NCBI RefSeq assembly: GCF_001439805.1
Contig: NZ_JYLK01000001.1
Coordinates: 674,397-738,396 of the forward strand
Reading direction: 5' to 3'
DNA length: 64,000 bases
Source: Pseudomonas trivialis
Lineage (GTDB): Bacteria > Pseudomonadota > Gammaproteobacteria > Pseudomonadales > Pseudomonadaceae
How positions within the stretch are numbered: the stretch's first letter is position 1; the number at the start of each line of letters is the position of its first letter. The notes under the pieces were generated by a model that was not told where the DNA came from, ran no database searches, and saw only the letters and a program-made list of their open reading frames with translations. A program made the position numbers and the translations under genes. This document shows, in pieces, positions 16,101-27,226 of this stretch.

Positions 16101-16905
16101 TCAACAGGTCTTTCCAGAAGGTACGGTGATCGTTGATGCCGCCTACCCAGCGTTCCTGGATGGCTTCTGTTTCGCCTGGGGTGAGGTCGGCGAGCACCTT
16201 ATCGAGGATGCCTACCAGGATTTTGTGGTCGCGCGGCACACCCATCGCCAGTTGATAGCGGTAGGGCGTTTCGCCACTGACGTACAGGCCTTCGAGCTTG
16301 AGTTGGCGCAGGCTCCAGACGCTGGAAGCCAGATCGCCGACTACCGCATCCACCTCGTCCGTGGCCAGTGCTTGCAAGGTCGAGCTGACATTGGGCATGG
16401 CCACCAGATTGAGGTCGGGATGCTGGGTGCGCAGCAGCTCATGGGGTGCGTAGTTTTCTACCACGGCGATCTTCAGCCCGTACAGGTCCTGAAGATTACG
16501 CGGCTTGGCGCCGCCCTCGTGGGCCAGGATGACGATGGGGAAGTCGAGGTAGGGCCGCGTGAACGCGATGAAGCTCTGACGCTCGGGGGTGGACATGACG
16601 CTGGGCAGCAGGTCGAGCTGACTGTCTTTCGTCTGCTCAAGCACCGCCCCCCAGCCTCCGGGCTCGATCAATTCGACCCTGACGCCCAGGCGATCCTGAA
16701 CCAGGCGGACATAATCAGCCGCCAGGCCTTGGTAGCGGCCATTTTCATCACGGTATTCAAACGGTGGCCATGAAGGGTCCACACCGAGTTTCAGCTCCTG
16801 ATGGTCCGACAGCCAGCCACGCTCTTCATCAGTAAGCGTCAACGCGCCAGCCGTTGCGGTCCAGGTCAGCAGCGACAGCAGTATCACGGTCGGCAATCTG
16901 GGCAT
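13162..16905 (-). CDS. rmcA: RmcA-like dual GGDEF/EAL c-di-GMP protein with periplasmic sensor and four PAS domains
   Basis: Inner-membrane c-di-GMP enzyme of 1247 residues. It has a signal peptide (MPRLPTVILLSLLTWTATAG), a periplasmic solute-binding-protein-like domain at about 36-255, a membrane helix at about 268-288, four PAS domains at about 305-805, GGDEF (RLGGDEFIILLPG) and EAL (GAEALIRWHHP, with DDFGTGYSSLSYLKRLPLDF). Both catalytic motifs look intact. Architecture and position beside rpoD match P. aeruginosa RmcA (PA0575), a redox/phenazine-responsive modulator acting mainly as a phosphodiesterase. I chose the ATG at 16905 because it begins the signal peptide. The gene is followed at once by tRNA-Ile2. 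Confidence 0.88.
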   Translation of the reverse strand: MPRLPTVILLSLLTWTATAGALTLTDEERGWLSDHQELKLGVDPSWPPFEYRDENGRYQGLAADYVRLVQDRLGVRVELIEPGGWGAVLEQTKDSQLDLLPSVMSTPERQSFIAFTRPYLDFPIVILAHEGGAKPRNLQDLYGLKIAVVENYAPHELLRTQHPDLNLVAMPNVSSTLQALATDEVDAVVGDLASSVWSLRQLKLEGLYVSGETPYRYQLAMGVPRDHKILVGILDKVLADLTPGETEAIQERWVGGINDHRTFWKDLLTYGLPAVLVLITVLAIVIQINRRLSSEISRRVALEQELRSSEYHYRGLVESLSAIAWEASITDFTYSYVSPHAEDLLGYPRAHWLIPGFWRNIIHPADLIRAEAYCNRETRANRDHSIDYRVITADGRCLWVRDIVSLIEHGHEPVLRGLMIDISEAKRTEEALQRSEQKFASVFQQCPDILVIARLSDGCLLEVNKAFEDQIGLNAEQVLGKAGTELDIWGIPGIGSELLQRVQTTSIRNLELPFRRNNGQAFIGLISAEPFLLDTTEAIVVVVRDITQLKETQQQLQTSEEKFAKAFHASPDGLLLSRQRDGLLIEVNEGFSRLTGYTSATSLEHSAMELGIWVDLNERKHMLELIRRDGFVRDFICHIRRSDGEIRLCEVSSRPLPIGDDACILTIARDITERQLMQEKLQQAATVFESTAEGVLITDTSQNISAVNRAFSEITGYSEAEALGQTPRLLASGQHDSAFFAAMWHQLAAHGHWQGEIANRRKDGEVYPSWLTINAVRNRDDVITHFVAVFADISSLKLAQARLDYQAHHDPLTGLPNRTLFESRLQAALNGHQETGQQGAVLFLDLDRFKHINDSLGHPIGDLLLKGIAVRLKEQLRDIDTVARLGGDEFIILLPGLQNASDADYLANKLLACFTQPFQAGEHEFFISASIGTSLYPEDGTDVATLVKNADAAMYRSKAKGRNRVESYTSDLTTQASERVALEHELRRAIERDELSLYYQPKLSLASQQLIGAEALIRWHHPTFGDVPPEHFIALAEENGTILQIGDWVLEQACQQLHAWQGTFDTFGPLSVNLAGAQLRSPNLLARIEQLLHDYHLKPDCLQLEITENFIMSQTEEALGVLHQLKHLGVQLAIDDFGTGYSSLSYLKRLPLDFLKIDQSFVRGLPDDPHDAAIVRAIIALGHSMQFTIIAEGVENAAQQDFLAAEGCEQMQGYIVSLPLPPELFAEAFLRTKIENFTDGTVKKPSL

Positions 16906-17002
16906 AACGGTCTCGTTATGGCACGGGGAATGTTCCGAGTGTAGACGGGCAATGCGGGGGGAGGGAGGTGGGAGGCGGTTAATCTGTAGAAAGAAATGTA
17001 CA

Positions 17003-17034
17003 GAAAGCAAAACCCCCGGCCTGGGCCGGGGGTT
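17003..17034 (-). terminator. rpoD terminator
   Basis: Minus-strand stem AACCCCCGGCC/GGCCGGGGGTT closed by a short loop (17011-17034), followed by TTTTGCTTTC, lies seven bases after the rpoD stop codon. It separates rpoD from rmcA. Confidence 0.85.
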
Positions 17035-17040
17035 CTGGTA

Positions 17041-18891
<1,851 letters not shown>

Positions 18892-18958
18892 AACACCCTA
18901 TCCACTGAAGGTCTTGGCGGGCAAAAAACAAGCCGAGGATTATACCCGAGCTATGACC

Positions 18959-20929
18959 TCACACGCCAGCTGAGGTCGGGTTTGATGCTGAAACATTCTG
19001 TTTTAATAGGTCGCGCATCTGTTTTGCTATCTGAATTTGCTCTTCAGCCGACAATCCTGGCTGCCTTGCTCTCTTGATGAGCTCATCGAGGGTCTGCGTG
19101 TGCTGACCCGCGGATAACCTAGTAATGGTGTCTAAAAACTGTTGTTCAAGGTTATCGCCGTCAATTAGCCACTCCTTTTCTGCGAGTGCTTTCAACAAAC
19201 GGCCTTGTTCGGTGCCATGCCAACGAGCCATCAACTGGATGGAGTTTAGCTTAGGATTTTTCTGCACGGCTTCGATCAGGGCAATCAGTACCTGAGCGTA
19301 GGTGTTGCTCTCATTGGCAAAATGCTCGGCACTTTCGACCCTGCCCGCCAGTTCCGGGTGGTGGATGAGCGTGCGCAGGGCAATCAGTGTGGGGGCTTCG
19401 ACGGCGACCGGTGTGCGCGGGGCATAAGCCTCGTCACGATCACCGCGCTTGAAATTCTTGCTCCAGGGTTTCTTTTCCCATTTCTTGCCGCCGGCGCCGG
19501 GCTTTTTTGGCGTCCAGTCCTGCTGCGGCGCATAGGCGTCCTGCGGCTGGTGAAAGTCGGCGTAGTCCGGCATGGCATCGTAGTCCATGCCCGGATCATA
19601 GGCCGGTGGTGCGTTCTGCGGCGCGCTGTGCACCAGCTGGCTGACGGCCTCGCCACTCAACCCGGTAATTTCCAGCAGACGCTGGCGCATCAGGGTGCGC
19701 AGGTTGGCGCCGGGCACCTTGTCGATCAGTGGTGCGGCGAGGGTGGCCATGTGGGCCTTGCCCTCAAGGGAGCGCGGGTCGGCTTCCTCGGTCAGTTGCT
19801 GGAAGAAATAATCCGCCAGCGGCTGTGCATGCTGGTTGATGCGCGCACGAAATGCGTCAGTGCCTTCGGCGCGTACCAGGGTGTCCGGGTCTTCGCCTTC
19901 GGGCAGGAACAGGAAGCGCGCGCGGCGCCCGTCCTGCAGGCTCGATAACGTGGCTTCGAGGGCGCGCCAGGCGGCGTTGCGGCCGGCCTGGTCACCATCG
20001 AAACAGAACAGCACACTGGGTACCACGCGAAACAGGCGTTTGAGGTGCTCTTCGCTGGTGGCGGTGCCGAGGGTCGCCACGGCGTTGCGCAAACCTTGCT
20101 GGGCCAGGGCGATCACGTCCATATAGCCTTCAACCACGATGATCTCATCAAGGTTGCGATTGTTCTTGCGCGCTTCATACAGGCCATAGAGTTCCTGGCC
20201 CTTGTGGAACACTGCGGTTTCCGGTGAGTTCAGGTACTTGGGTTTGTCGTCGCCCAGCACGCGCCCACCAAAGGCAATGATGCGGCCACGGCTGTCGCGA
20301 ATGGGGAACATCACGCGGTCGCGGAAGCGGTCGTAGCGCTTGCCGGTCTCGGCGTTTTCCACCAGCAGGCCGGCATCGATCATGGCTTTTTGCTGGAGCG
20401 TGTCGCTGCTCAGGTGCTTGTACAGGTTGTCCCAGCCGGGCGGCGCGAAACCCAGGCCAAAGTCACGGGCGATTTCGCCGGTGAGGCCGCGGCCCTTGAG
20501 GTAGTCCACGGCCGCCTTGCGCTGCGGATGGCTCTTGAGCGCCTGACGATAAAAGTCGGCGGCAGCGGTCAGCAGCGGGTACAGCGGCGAATCGGTGGGC
20601 TGACGCGGTTTGTGCGGGCGGCCACTCTCTTCGCGGGGGACTTCCATGCCGGCCGCTTTGGCCAGGTCCTCGATTGCCTGGGGGAAGTCCAGGTTGTCGT
20701 GGTCCATGAGGAAGCCGAGGGCGTTGCCGCCTGCGCCGCAGCCGAAGCAATAGTAGAACTGCTTGTCGGGGCTGACGCTGAACGACGGGGTCTTTTCCTT
20801 GTGGAACGGGCAGCAGGCGGTGTAGTTTTTGCCGGCTTTTTTCAATTGCACGCGTGAGCTGACAACATCGACGATGTCGGTGCGGTTCAGAAGGTCGTCA
20901 ATAAAGCTCTGGGGAATCAGCCCGGCCAT
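18959..20929 (-). CDS. dnaG: DNA primase DnaG
   Basis: Primase that makes RNA primers at the replication fork. The N-terminal CHC2 zinc ribbon (YTACCPFHKEKTPSFSV, then YYCFGCGAGGNALG), the TOPRIM core (IIVVEGYMDVIALAQQG and SVLFCFDGDQAGRNAAW) and a C-terminal DnaB-interacting region are present. I use the ATG at 20929 (MAGLIPQSFIDDLLNRTDIV), which gives 656 residues. The nine-residue upstream extension is not conserved in style. The gene lies between rpsU and rpoD, 67 bases before rpoD. Confidence 0.98.
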   Translation of the reverse strand: MAGLIPQSFIDDLLNRTDIVDVVSSRVQLKKAGKNYTACCPFHKEKTPSFSVSPDKQFYYCFGCGAGGNALGFLMDHDNLDFPQAIEDLAKAAGMEVPREESGRPHKPRQPTDSPLYPLLTAAADFYRQALKSHPQRKAAVDYLKGRGLTGEIARDFGLGFAPPGWDNLYKHLSSDTLQQKAMIDAGLLVENAETGKRYDRFRDRVMFPIRDSRGRIIAFGGRVLGDDKPKYLNSPETAVFHKGQELYGLYEARKNNRNLDEIIVVEGYMDVIALAQQGLRNAVATLGTATSEEHLKRLFRVVPSVLFCFDGDQAGRNAAWRALEATLSSLQDGRRARFLFLPEGEDPDTLVRAEGTDAFRARINQHAQPLADYFFQQLTEEADPRSLEGKAHMATLAAPLIDKVPGANLRTLMRQRLLEITGLSGEAVSQLVHSAPQNAPPAYDPGMDYDAMPDYADFHQPQDAYAPQQDWTPKKPGAGGKKWEKKPWSKNFKRGDRDEAYAPRTPVAVEAPTLIALRTLIHHPELAGRVESAEHFANESNTYAQVLIALIEAVQKNPKLNSIQLMARWHGTEQGRLLKALAEKEWLIDGDNLEQQFLDTITRLSAGQHTQTLDELIKRARQPGLSAEEQIQIAKQMRDLLKQNVSASNPTSAGV

Positions 20930-21322
20930 GGCGTTCTCGTCATCACTGCGTGTCAATCGGGGTCCATGAAGTGCTCAAGCGCAGCTATCGAGTGCTCGAC
21001 CAGCTTGCGTCTGCATGGATTGTCAGGAAGTGTATCTGCCGAACATTCTCTGACGTTAGGTTTCTATCAGGAGTCGGCATGGAAATGTTGCCCCGGTATC
21101 CGGTCTCGGCCTGTGGGCGGCCTCGGAACTCGTCAATGGGCACAGCCGACACGGTTGATCGCCTGTTTGAAGAATAAGTGTGCTCGTCAGTAGCCTTGTT
21201 AGGCTCGTCAGAAGAGACGCGCACCGCTGGCAAAAGAGCCAGTCCTGACGTGTGAAGCGGTTGTATCGGTCGCGTGTGCGGCGTCAACAGTGAAGCATCA
21301 AGCGATATCCGCAAATGCCAAC
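20930..21322. other. Gene-free region between rpsU and dnaG
   Basis: About 390 bases with no convincing gene. A minus-strand frame of 109 codons (20985-21314) has no recognisable domain and I reject it. GCTCGTCAG is repeated at about 21182 and 21203. dnaG/rpoD promoters may lie here, but I cannot point to a convincing pair of hexamers. Confidence 0.5.
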
Positions 21323-21343
21323 AGCCCGGCTGAGGGCCGGGCT
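21323..21343 (-). terminator. Hairpin downstream of rpsU
   Basis: An 8-bp perfect stem AGCCCGGC/GCCGGGCT with a five-base loop lies 30 bases after the rpsU stop. The following bases on the minus strand are only moderately T-rich, so it may be a partial terminator that sets the ratio of rpsU to dnaG/rpoD transcripts. Confidence 0.6.
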
Positions 21344-21373
21344 TGGCAGAAGCTTGCTACGAACGTCTGTGTA

Positions 21374-21589
21374 TTAGTACAGACGAACGGCGCGGCGCTG
21401 TTCGCGCTGAACTTTCTTGGCGTGACGCTTAACAGCGGCTGCTGCCTTGCGCTTACGCTCAGAAGTTGGCTTCTCATAAAATTCGCGGCTACGAACTTCA
21501 GCCAGAACACCGGCTTTTTCGCAGGAGCGCTTGAAACGACGCAGAGCTACGTCGAAGGGTTCGTTCTCTTTTACTTTGACGGCTGGCAT
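21374..21589 (-). CDS. rpsU: 30S ribosomal protein S21
   Basis: A 71-residue basic protein ([20 protein letters not shown] and the Arg/Lys-rich tail [13 protein letters not shown]) of the small subunit, involved in initiation and 16S anti-Shine-Dalgarno contacts. It is the first gene of the macromolecular-synthesis cluster and diverges from tsaD, a widely conserved arrangement. AAGG lies nine bases before the ATG. Confidence 0.98.
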
Positions 21590-21792
21590 CCAGAGCTACC
21601 TTCTTTCATTACCGGGATTCAACGTTCTCGTCGCAAAAAATTCGCGGCTGAGGTCGTCGGTTTTTAAGGGTTGCGGATGTTAACCCCTCATTGCCCGGAA
21701 TGCAAAGCCTCTGATCGAAAACCGCTAGGCGGGAGGGGGAGTGGCGACTATTATGCGCGCCTTCGAATTCAGCCTCTACAAGGCGCAAACCC

Positions 21793-22818
21793 ATGCTAGT
21801 ACTGGGACTTGAAACCTCCTGCGACGAAACCGGTGTCGCACTTTACGACAGTGAACGCGGGCTTTTGGCCGATGCACTGTTCAGTCAGATCGACCTGCAC
21901 CGTGCCTATGGCGGCGTGGTGCCGGAGCTCGCCAGCCGTGATCACGTCAAGCGCATGCTGCCGTTGATCCGCCAGGTTCTGGACGAGGCCGGCTGTGTGC
22001 CGACCGAGATCGATGCCATCGCCTACACCGCCGGCCCCGGATTGGTTGGAGCCCTTCTGGTTGGGGCTTCTTGCGCCCAGGCGCTGGCGTTTGCCTGGGG
22101 CATTCCGGCCCTCGGCGTGCACCATATGGAAGGCCATTTACTGGCACCCATGCTGGAAAAAACACCGCCGCAGTTCCCGTTCGTCGCTTTGTTGGTATCA
22201 GGCGGCCATACGCAGCTGGTTCAGGTCGTTGGGATCGGTCAATACACCCTGTTGGGCGAGTCCCTGGACGATGCTGCCGGTGAGGCATTCGACAAGACCG
22301 CGAAGATGATGGGGCTCAATTATCCTGGTGGCCCGGAAATCGCGCGTCTTGCCGAAAAGGGTGTGGCCGGTCGCTACACCTTCCCGCGTCCGATGTGTGA
22401 TCGTCCGGGGCTGATGTTCAGCTTCAGCGGCTTGAAAACCTCGGCACTCAATACCTGGCAACACAGCGTCAACGCCGGGGACGACAGTGAACAAGCCCGT
22501 TGCGACATCGCTCTGGCGTTCCAGCAGGCCGTGGTGGAGACTTTGACCATCAAGTGCAAGCGCGCGCTCAAGCAGGCGGGCATGCAGCGGCTGGTGATCG
22601 CTGGCGGCGTCAGCGCCAACAAGGCCTTGCGCGCCTCGCTGGAAAAAATGCTCGCAGACATGAAGGGCGATGTGTTCTACGCACGTGCCGAGTTCTGCAC
22701 CGACAACGGTGCGATGATCGCCTACGCTGGCTGCCAGCGCCTGCAGGCCGGGCAGCATGAAAGCCTGGCGATCAGCGTGCAGGCGCGCTGGCCGATGGAG
22801 CAGTTGTCACCGTTGTAA
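21793..22818 (+). CDS. tsaD: TsaD, tRNA N6-threonylcarbamoyladenosine synthase subunit
   Basis: Kae1/Qri7 family enzyme that transfers the threonylcarbamoyl group to A37 of ANN-decoding tRNAs, with TsaB and TsaE. The 341 residues start [19 protein letters not shown]. The metal-binding HxxxH is in [13 protein letters not shown], and [11 protein letters not shown] and [13 protein letters not shown] form the nucleotide-binding core. It is divergent from rpsU with a 203-base gap. Confidence 0.98.
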   Translation: MLVLGLETSCDETGVALYDSERGLLADALFSQIDLHRAYGGVVPELASRDHVKRMLPLIRQVLDEAGCVPTEIDAIAYTAGPGLVGALLVGASCAQALAFAWGIPALGVHHMEGHLLAPMLEKTPPQFPFVALLVSGGHTQLVQVVGIGQYTLLGESLDDAAGEAFDKTAKMMGLNYPGGPEIARLAEKGVAGRYTFPRPMCDRPGLMFSFSGLKTSALNTWQHSVNAGDDSEQARCDIALAFQQAVVETLTIKCKRALKQAGMQRLVIAGGVSANKALRASLEKMLADMKGDVFYARAEFCTDNGAMIAYAGCQRLQAGQHESLAISVQARWPMEQLSPL

Positions 22819-22851
22819 GGCTTGCGCGTTAGCCGGGTTTAGCGGGCGTGT

Positions 22852-23421
22852 TTAAAAATGCCGTTCGCGCCCGGCAAACAGGTCGCGTAGATTGCCGCGG
22901 TGGCGCCAGACGATCAGCAACGTCAGCACGCTCATCGGCAACAACGCTGCCGGTGCCTGCCAGGCCAGCAGCGGCAGGGTGAGCGGCGTGGCGATCAGCG
23001 CGGCCAGGGAGCTGGTGCGGGTCAGGTAGAACGCCAGTAGCCAGGCCGCGATGGCCAGCAATGCCGCTGGAGGGTAGATTCCCAGCAGCATGCCGGCCGC
23101 GGTGGCGACGCCTTTGCCGCCGCGAAAGCGAAAGTACAGGGGAAACAGATGGCCCAGGACGGCGCATACGCCCACCCAGGCCTGCTGTTGCAGAGGCAAA
23201 CCGGCGAGGCTGGCGATCAGCACGGGCACCAGCCCCTTGCAGACGTCGCCCAGCAGGGTCAATACGGCAAGTTTCTTGCCGGCCAGGCGCAGCATGTTGG
23301 TGGCGCCGGCATTGCCTGAGCCACTCATTCGCGGATCGGGATTTCCCGTCAGGCGGCTGAGCAAAATGGCGAAGGACAGCGAGCCGAGCAGGTAGGCGAA
23401 AGGCGCCAGTGACCAAAACAT
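22852..23421 (-). CDS. plsY: PlsY, acyl-phosphate:glycerol-3-phosphate acyltransferase
   Basis: Inner-membrane enzyme that makes 1-acyl-glycerol-3-phosphate from acyl-phosphate, the first step of phospholipid synthesis with PlsX. The 189 residues hold several hydrophobic helices plus the signature loops [17 protein letters not shown] and [18 protein letters not shown]. It is divergent from folB and convergent with tsaD. Confidence 0.96.
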   Translation of the reverse strand: MFWSLAPFAYLLGSLSFAILLSRLTGNPDPRMSGSGNAGATNMLRLAGKKLAVLTLLGDVCKGLVPVLIASLAGLPLQQQAWVGVCAVLGHLFPLYFRFRGGKGVATAAGMLLGIYPPAALLAIAAWLLAFYLTRTSSLAALIATPLTLPLLAWQAPAALLPMSVLTLLIVWRHRGNLRDLFAGRERHF

Positions 23422-23495
23422 GCTAACTATTCCGGGCGAGTACGCCCTGATTCTAACGGGGCATCGCGCCCTTGTCGTGCTGCGGAGAAGAGTGC

Positions 23496-23849
23496 TTGGA
23501 CAGAGTGTTTATCGAAGGCCTGGAAGTCGACACGGTGATCGGCGCCTACGACTGGGAGCGCGGCATCAAGCAATGCCTGCGCCTGGACCTGAGTTTTGCC
23601 TGGGACAATCGCCCGGCTGCGGCCAGTGACGACCTGACCCTGGCGCTGGATTACGCCAGCGTGTCCGCGCGCATCCAGGCCTTTGCCGACGAGTCCCGGT
23701 ACCAATTGGTGGAAACCTTCGCCGAACGCCTGGCGCAAGTTCTGATGAATGAGTTCCAGATTCCCTGGTTGCACCTCAAGTTGACCAAGCCAGGCGCCGT
23801 ACCGGCCGCCACGGGCGTGGGCGTGGAGATCGAGCGCGGATGTCGCTGA
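23496..23849 (+). CDS. folB: FolB, dihydroneopterin aldolase
   Basis: Folate pathway enzyme that cleaves dihydroneopterin to 6-hydroxymethyl-dihydropterin and glycolaldehyde. I place the start at TTG 23496, because the protein then reads (M)[19 protein letters not shown], the normal FolB N-terminus, in 117 residues, and GGAG lies nine bases upstream. The ATG eight codons earlier adds MSCCGEEC, which encodes that ribosome-binding site. It overlaps folK, the next enzyme of the pathway, by ten bases. Confidence 0.93.
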   Translation: MDRVFIEGLEVDTVIGAYDWERGIKQCLRLDLSFAWDNRPAAASDDLTLALDYASVSARIQAFADESRYQLVETFAERLAQVLMNEFQIPWLHLKLTKPGAVPAATGVGVEIERGCR

Positions 23850-24364
23850 CTCAGGTTTACCTCGGCCTTGGCAGTAATATCGAGCGTGAGCCTCGTTTGC
23901 GCGCCGGGCTGGATGCATTGGCGGGTTTTCTGACCGAGATGCGCTGCTCGGCGGTGTTCGAAAGCCAGCCGGTTGGCATCAAGAGCGGGCCGTTTTTCAA
24001 TCTGGTGGTGTCGGGGTATACCGACCTGCCGCTGATGGAGCTGGACCGCAGACTGAAATTCATCGAGGCCGAAAACGGTCGCTATGCACCCGACCGCAAA
24101 GGTCTGCCGCTGGATATCGATGTGCTGTTGTACGGCGAGCTGGTGGGTGATTTTGACGGCTTGATCCTGCCACGCGCAGAGATACTGACCAACGCGTTCG
24201 TGCTTTGGCCACTGTCGATGATGGCGCCGGATCGTGTGCACCCGCAGGCCCGCAAGACCATGGCCGAGCTGTGGCGTGACGCACAGATCGACCAGGTGCT
24301 GGCACCCGTCGGGTTCGAATGGCAGGGCCAGCCACTCACGCCCACTACCCTCCTGCAGGCGTGA
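23840..24364 (+). CDS. folK: FolK, 6-hydroxymethyl-7,8-dihydropterin pyrophosphokinase
   Basis: Transfers pyrophosphate from ATP to hydroxymethyl-dihydropterin. The start motif VYLGLGSNIEREPRL, SQPVGIKSGPFFNLVV, and the HPPK signature DRKGLPLDIDVLLYG are all present in 174 residues. It overlaps folB and ends convergent with cca, where a hairpin spans both stop codons. Confidence 0.96.
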   Translation: MSLTQVYLGLGSNIEREPRLRAGLDALAGFLTEMRCSAVFESQPVGIKSGPFFNLVVSGYTDLPLMELDRRLKFIEAENGRYAPDRKGLPLDIDVLLYGELVGDFDGLILPRAEILTNAFVLWPLSMMAPDRVHPQARKTMAELWRDAQIDQVLAPVGFEWQGQPLTPTTLLQA

Positions 24365-24382
24365 GCAAGCTCAGGCCTGCAG
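24353..24382. terminator. Hairpin over the convergent folK/cca stop codons
   Basis: CTGCAGGC pairs with GCCTGCAG and, after one mismatch, TGAG pairs with CTCA around a four-base loop. Both stop codons lie within it. There is no T-run on either side, so it is a candidate bidirectional terminator or mRNA 3'-end stabiliser. Confidence 0.4.
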
Positions 24383-25597
24383 TGATTTGTAGGTCTGCAA
24401 TACTTTGAGCCGTTCGCGCTTCAATGCCTCGCCCAGTTCCGGGCCTTTGAAGCCCTTTTCCAGTAACGGCGCCACTGGCACCTCGCGCGCCGCCTTCGCT
24501 GCGCCGCGTAAATAATCCGCCTGTGGATAACTTCTCTGTTCCAGTCCCTTGCGGCCACGCGCATCCATTTCGCAGCTCACCACAAACTCTTCAAAGCGTT
24601 GCGGCCGACGATACACATCAAAGCTTTGCAGCAACTCCAGCAATGTCGAGGCCTTCAGCTCCAGTGCCCGGTGGCCATGGGTGTGATATTGGCCAACCAA
24701 CAGGGCCAGCTCCTGGCAGTCCTTTGGCGCCTTGAAGCGTTCGTTCACCGCCTTGATCAGCTTCAAACCCCGCTGTTCGTGGGCAATATGCTGCGGCAAC
24801 TTATCCACAGGCGTTGTGCCCTTGCCCAGGTCGTGCAGCAGGCAGGCCCAGCGCACCGTTAGCGGTTGCCGATGCACGGCGGCTTGTTCCAGCACGCTCA
24901 AGGTGTGCACGCCGGTGTCGATTTCCGGATGGTGGACTTCGGGTTGCGGCACACCAAACAGGGCGTCCACTTCCGGCATCAGGGTTTTCAGCGCGTTGCA
25001 GTCGCGTAACACCTGAATAAATACCTGGGGCTGATCCTCCATCAGCGCGCGGGAGATTTCTTTCCAGCTGCGTTCGGGTGTCAGCGCTTCCAGTTCGCCG
25101 GACTCACTGAGTTGGCGCATCAGTTCCAGGGTCTGCGGCGCCACAGTAAAACCCAGGTGCGCATAACGTGCGGCAAAGCGTGCCACACGCAGCACACGCA
25201 ACGGATCTTCGGCGAACGCGGGTGAAACGTGGCGAAGAACACGTGCTTCGAGGTCGTCCTGGCCGTGATACGGATCAATGATGTTGCCGTCATCGTCCTC
25301 TGCCATGGCGTTGATCGTCAGGTCGCGGCGGATCAGGTCTTCTTCCAGCGTTACCTCGGGGCTGGCGTGAAACACAAAGCCGCCATAACCCCGGCCGCTT
25401 TTGCGTTCGGTGCGGGCGAGGGCGTATTCGTCGCCGTTGTTCGGGTCGAGGAATACCGGGAAGTCTGCGCCCACCGGTTTGTAGCCCTTGGCGAGCATTT
25501 CCTCGGCGCTCACGCCGACCACCATGCGGTCGATGTCGGTGACCTTGATGCCCAGCAAGCGGTCGCGTACGGCGCCGCCGACTTTGTAGATTTTCAT
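24371..25597 (-). CDS. cca: Multifunctional CCA tRNA nucleotidyltransferase with HD domain
   Basis: Adds or repairs the 3' CCA of tRNAs. The class II nucleotidyltransferase core is seen in [20 protein letters not shown] with the DxD motif, followed by [20 protein letters not shown]-terminal HD phosphohydrolase domain ([13 protein letters not shown] then [14 protein letters not shown]) is the extra domain of the gammaproteobacterial form with 2',3'-cyclic phosphodiesterase and phosphatase activity. Its 408 residues match that form. Confidence 0.97.
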   Translation of the reverse strand: MKIYKVGGAVRDRLLGIKVTDIDRMVVGVSAEEMLAKGYKPVGADFPVFLDPNNGDEYALARTERKSGRGYGGFVFHASPEVTLEEDLIRRDLTINAMAEDDDGNIIDPYHGQDDLEARVLRHVSPAFAEDPLRVLRVARFAARYAHLGFTVAPQTLELMRQLSESGELEALTPERSWKEISRALMEDQPQVFIQVLRDCNALKTLMPEVDALFGVPQPEVHHPEIDTGVHTLSVLEQAAVHRQPLTVRWACLLHDLGKGTTPVDKLPQHIAHEQRGLKLIKAVNERFKAPKDCQELALLVGQYHTHGHRALELKASTLLELLQSFDVYRRPQRFEEFVVSCEMDARGRKGLEQRSYPQADYLRGAAKAAREVPVAPLLEKGFKGPELGEALKRERLKVLQTYKSLQA

Positions 25598-25660
25598 GAA
25601 AAAGCCTCCATTAGCGCCACAGGATACCGCCTGTGCCTGGCCAATGGAGGCTTTGCCGTT

Positions 25661-27226
25661 TCAGAGATGGACCACGGCCAAATCCAGACGGCCATAGTCG
25701 CTGTCACCGTGATCGCTGCGTGGTGGCACGTGATGGGTTTTCATCACCTGATCGCCCTGCAGGGTTTCCAGGTGAATGTCGAACCCCCACAGCCGATGCA
25801 AATGCTTGAGTACTTCTTCGGTGGACTCGCCCAAGGGTTTGCGGTCGTGCTGCTGGTGACGCAGGGTCAGCGAACGATCACCGCGCACATCGATGCTGTA
25901 GATCTGCACGTTGGGCTCGCGATTGCCCAGGTTGTACTGCGCGGCCAGGGTTTCGCGGATGGTCCGGTAACCCGGTTCATCGTGGATCGCCGGCACCACC
26001 AGATCGTCCTTGAGATCGTCATCCATGATGCTGAACAGCTTCAGATCGCGGATCACCTGGGGCGACAGGTACTGCAGGATAAAACTCTCGTCCTTGAAGC
26101 TGCTCATGGCGAACTTGATGGTCGACAGCCAGTCGCTGCCGGCGATTTCCGGGAACCAGCGACGATCCTCCTCGGTGGGGTGTTCGCACATTCGCCGTAT
26201 GTCACGGTACATCGCGAAGCCCAGGGCATAGGGATTAATGCCGCTGTAATAGGGGCTGTCGAAGCCGGGTTGGAACACCACGCTGGTATGGGAGGTGAGG
26301 AACTCCATCATGAAGCCGTCCGTGACCAGGCCTTCGTCGTACAGGTCGTTCATCAGGGTGTAGTGCCAGAAGGTTGCCCAGCCTTCATTCATCACCTGAG
26401 TCTGGCGCTGTGGATAAAAATACTGGGCGATCTTGCGCACGATGCGCACGATTTCGCGCTGCCAGGGTTCAAGCAGTGGCGCGTGTTTTTCCAGAAAATA
26501 GAGGATGTTTTCCTGAGGTTCGGCGGGAAAGCGTGCATTGTCCTTTTCGCTGTTTTTACCGGCCTTTTTGGGGATGGTGCGCCACAGGTCGTTGATCTGC
26601 TTTTGCAGATGCTCTTCGCGTTCCGCTTGGCGCAGGCGTTCTTCTTCAGCAGAAATCGGATAAGGGCGTTTGTAGCGGTCGACCCCGTAGTTCATCAATG
26701 CATGGCAGGAATCGAGCAGGTCTTCCACCGCATCGATGCCGTGGCGCTCCTCGCACTGCATGATGTACTGCTTGGCGAACACCAGGTAATCGATGATCGA
26801 ACTGGCATCGGTCCAGGTGCGGAACAGGTAGTTTCCCTTGAAGAAGCTGTTGTGCCCGTAGCAGGCATGGGCCACCACCAGCGCCTGCATGCAGATAGTA
26901 TTTTCTTCCATCAGATAGGCGATGCACGGGTCCGAGTTGATCACGATCTCGTAGGCCAGGCCCATCTGGCCCCGCGTATAGGATTTCTCGGTGCTGAGGA
27001 AATGTTTGCCATAGGACCAATGGTGGTATCCCAGCGGCATGCCCACCGAGGCATAGGCATCCATCATCTGTTCGGCGGTGATCACTTCGATCTGGTTGGG
27101 GTAAGTGTCCAGCGCATAACCGGCCGCAATGCGGCTAATTTCCCGGTCATAGGCCTGGATCAGTTCAAAGGTCCACTCGGATCCGGTGGAAAGAGGTTGG
27201 CGCCTAGTCTCTTTTTTGGCGGTCAT
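25661..27226 (-). CDS. SpoVR family protein (YcgB)
   Basis: A 521-residue cytoplasmic protein of the SpoVR/YcgB family, whose biochemical role is unknown. Clear family stretches are [58 protein letters not shown] and [19 protein letters not shown], which include His/Glu clusters suggestive of metal binding. It overlaps the upstream yeaH by four bases (ATGA) and forms the conserved stress/stationary-phase set prkA-yeaH-spoVR. In enterobacteria this set is under RpoS and nitrogen-starvation control; control here is not visible. Confidence 0.93.
   Translation of the reverse strand: MTAKKETRRQPLSTGSEWTFELIQAYDREISRIAAGYALDTYPNQIEVITAEQMMDAYASVGMPLGYHHWSYGKHFLSTEKSYTRGQMGLAYEIVINSDPCIAYLMEENTICMQALVVAHACYGHNSFFKGNYLFRTWTDASSIIDYLVFAKQYIMQCEERHGIDAVEDLLDSCHALMNYGVDRYKRPYPISAEEERLRQAEREEHLQKQINDLWRTIPKKAGKNSEKDNARFPAEPQENILYFLEKHAPLLEPWQREIVRIVRKIAQYFYPQRQTQVMNEGWATFWHYTLMNDLYDEGLVTDGFMMEFLTSHTSVVFQPGFDSPYYSGINPYALGFAMYRDIRRMCEHPTEEDRRWFPEIAGSDWLSTIKFAMSSFKDESFILQYLSPQVIRDLKLFSIMDDDLKDDLVVPAIHDEPGYRTIRETLAAQYNLGNREPNVQIYSIDVRGDRSLTLRHQQHDRKPLGESTEEVLKHLHRLWGFDIHLETLQGDQVMKTHHVPPRSDHGDSDYGRLDLAVVHL

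Noticed and set aside
20985..21314. A 109-codon minus-strand frame between rpsU and dnaG
   Set aside because: No domain, no credible ribosome-binding site, and it overlaps the rpsU hairpin side; it looks like chance.
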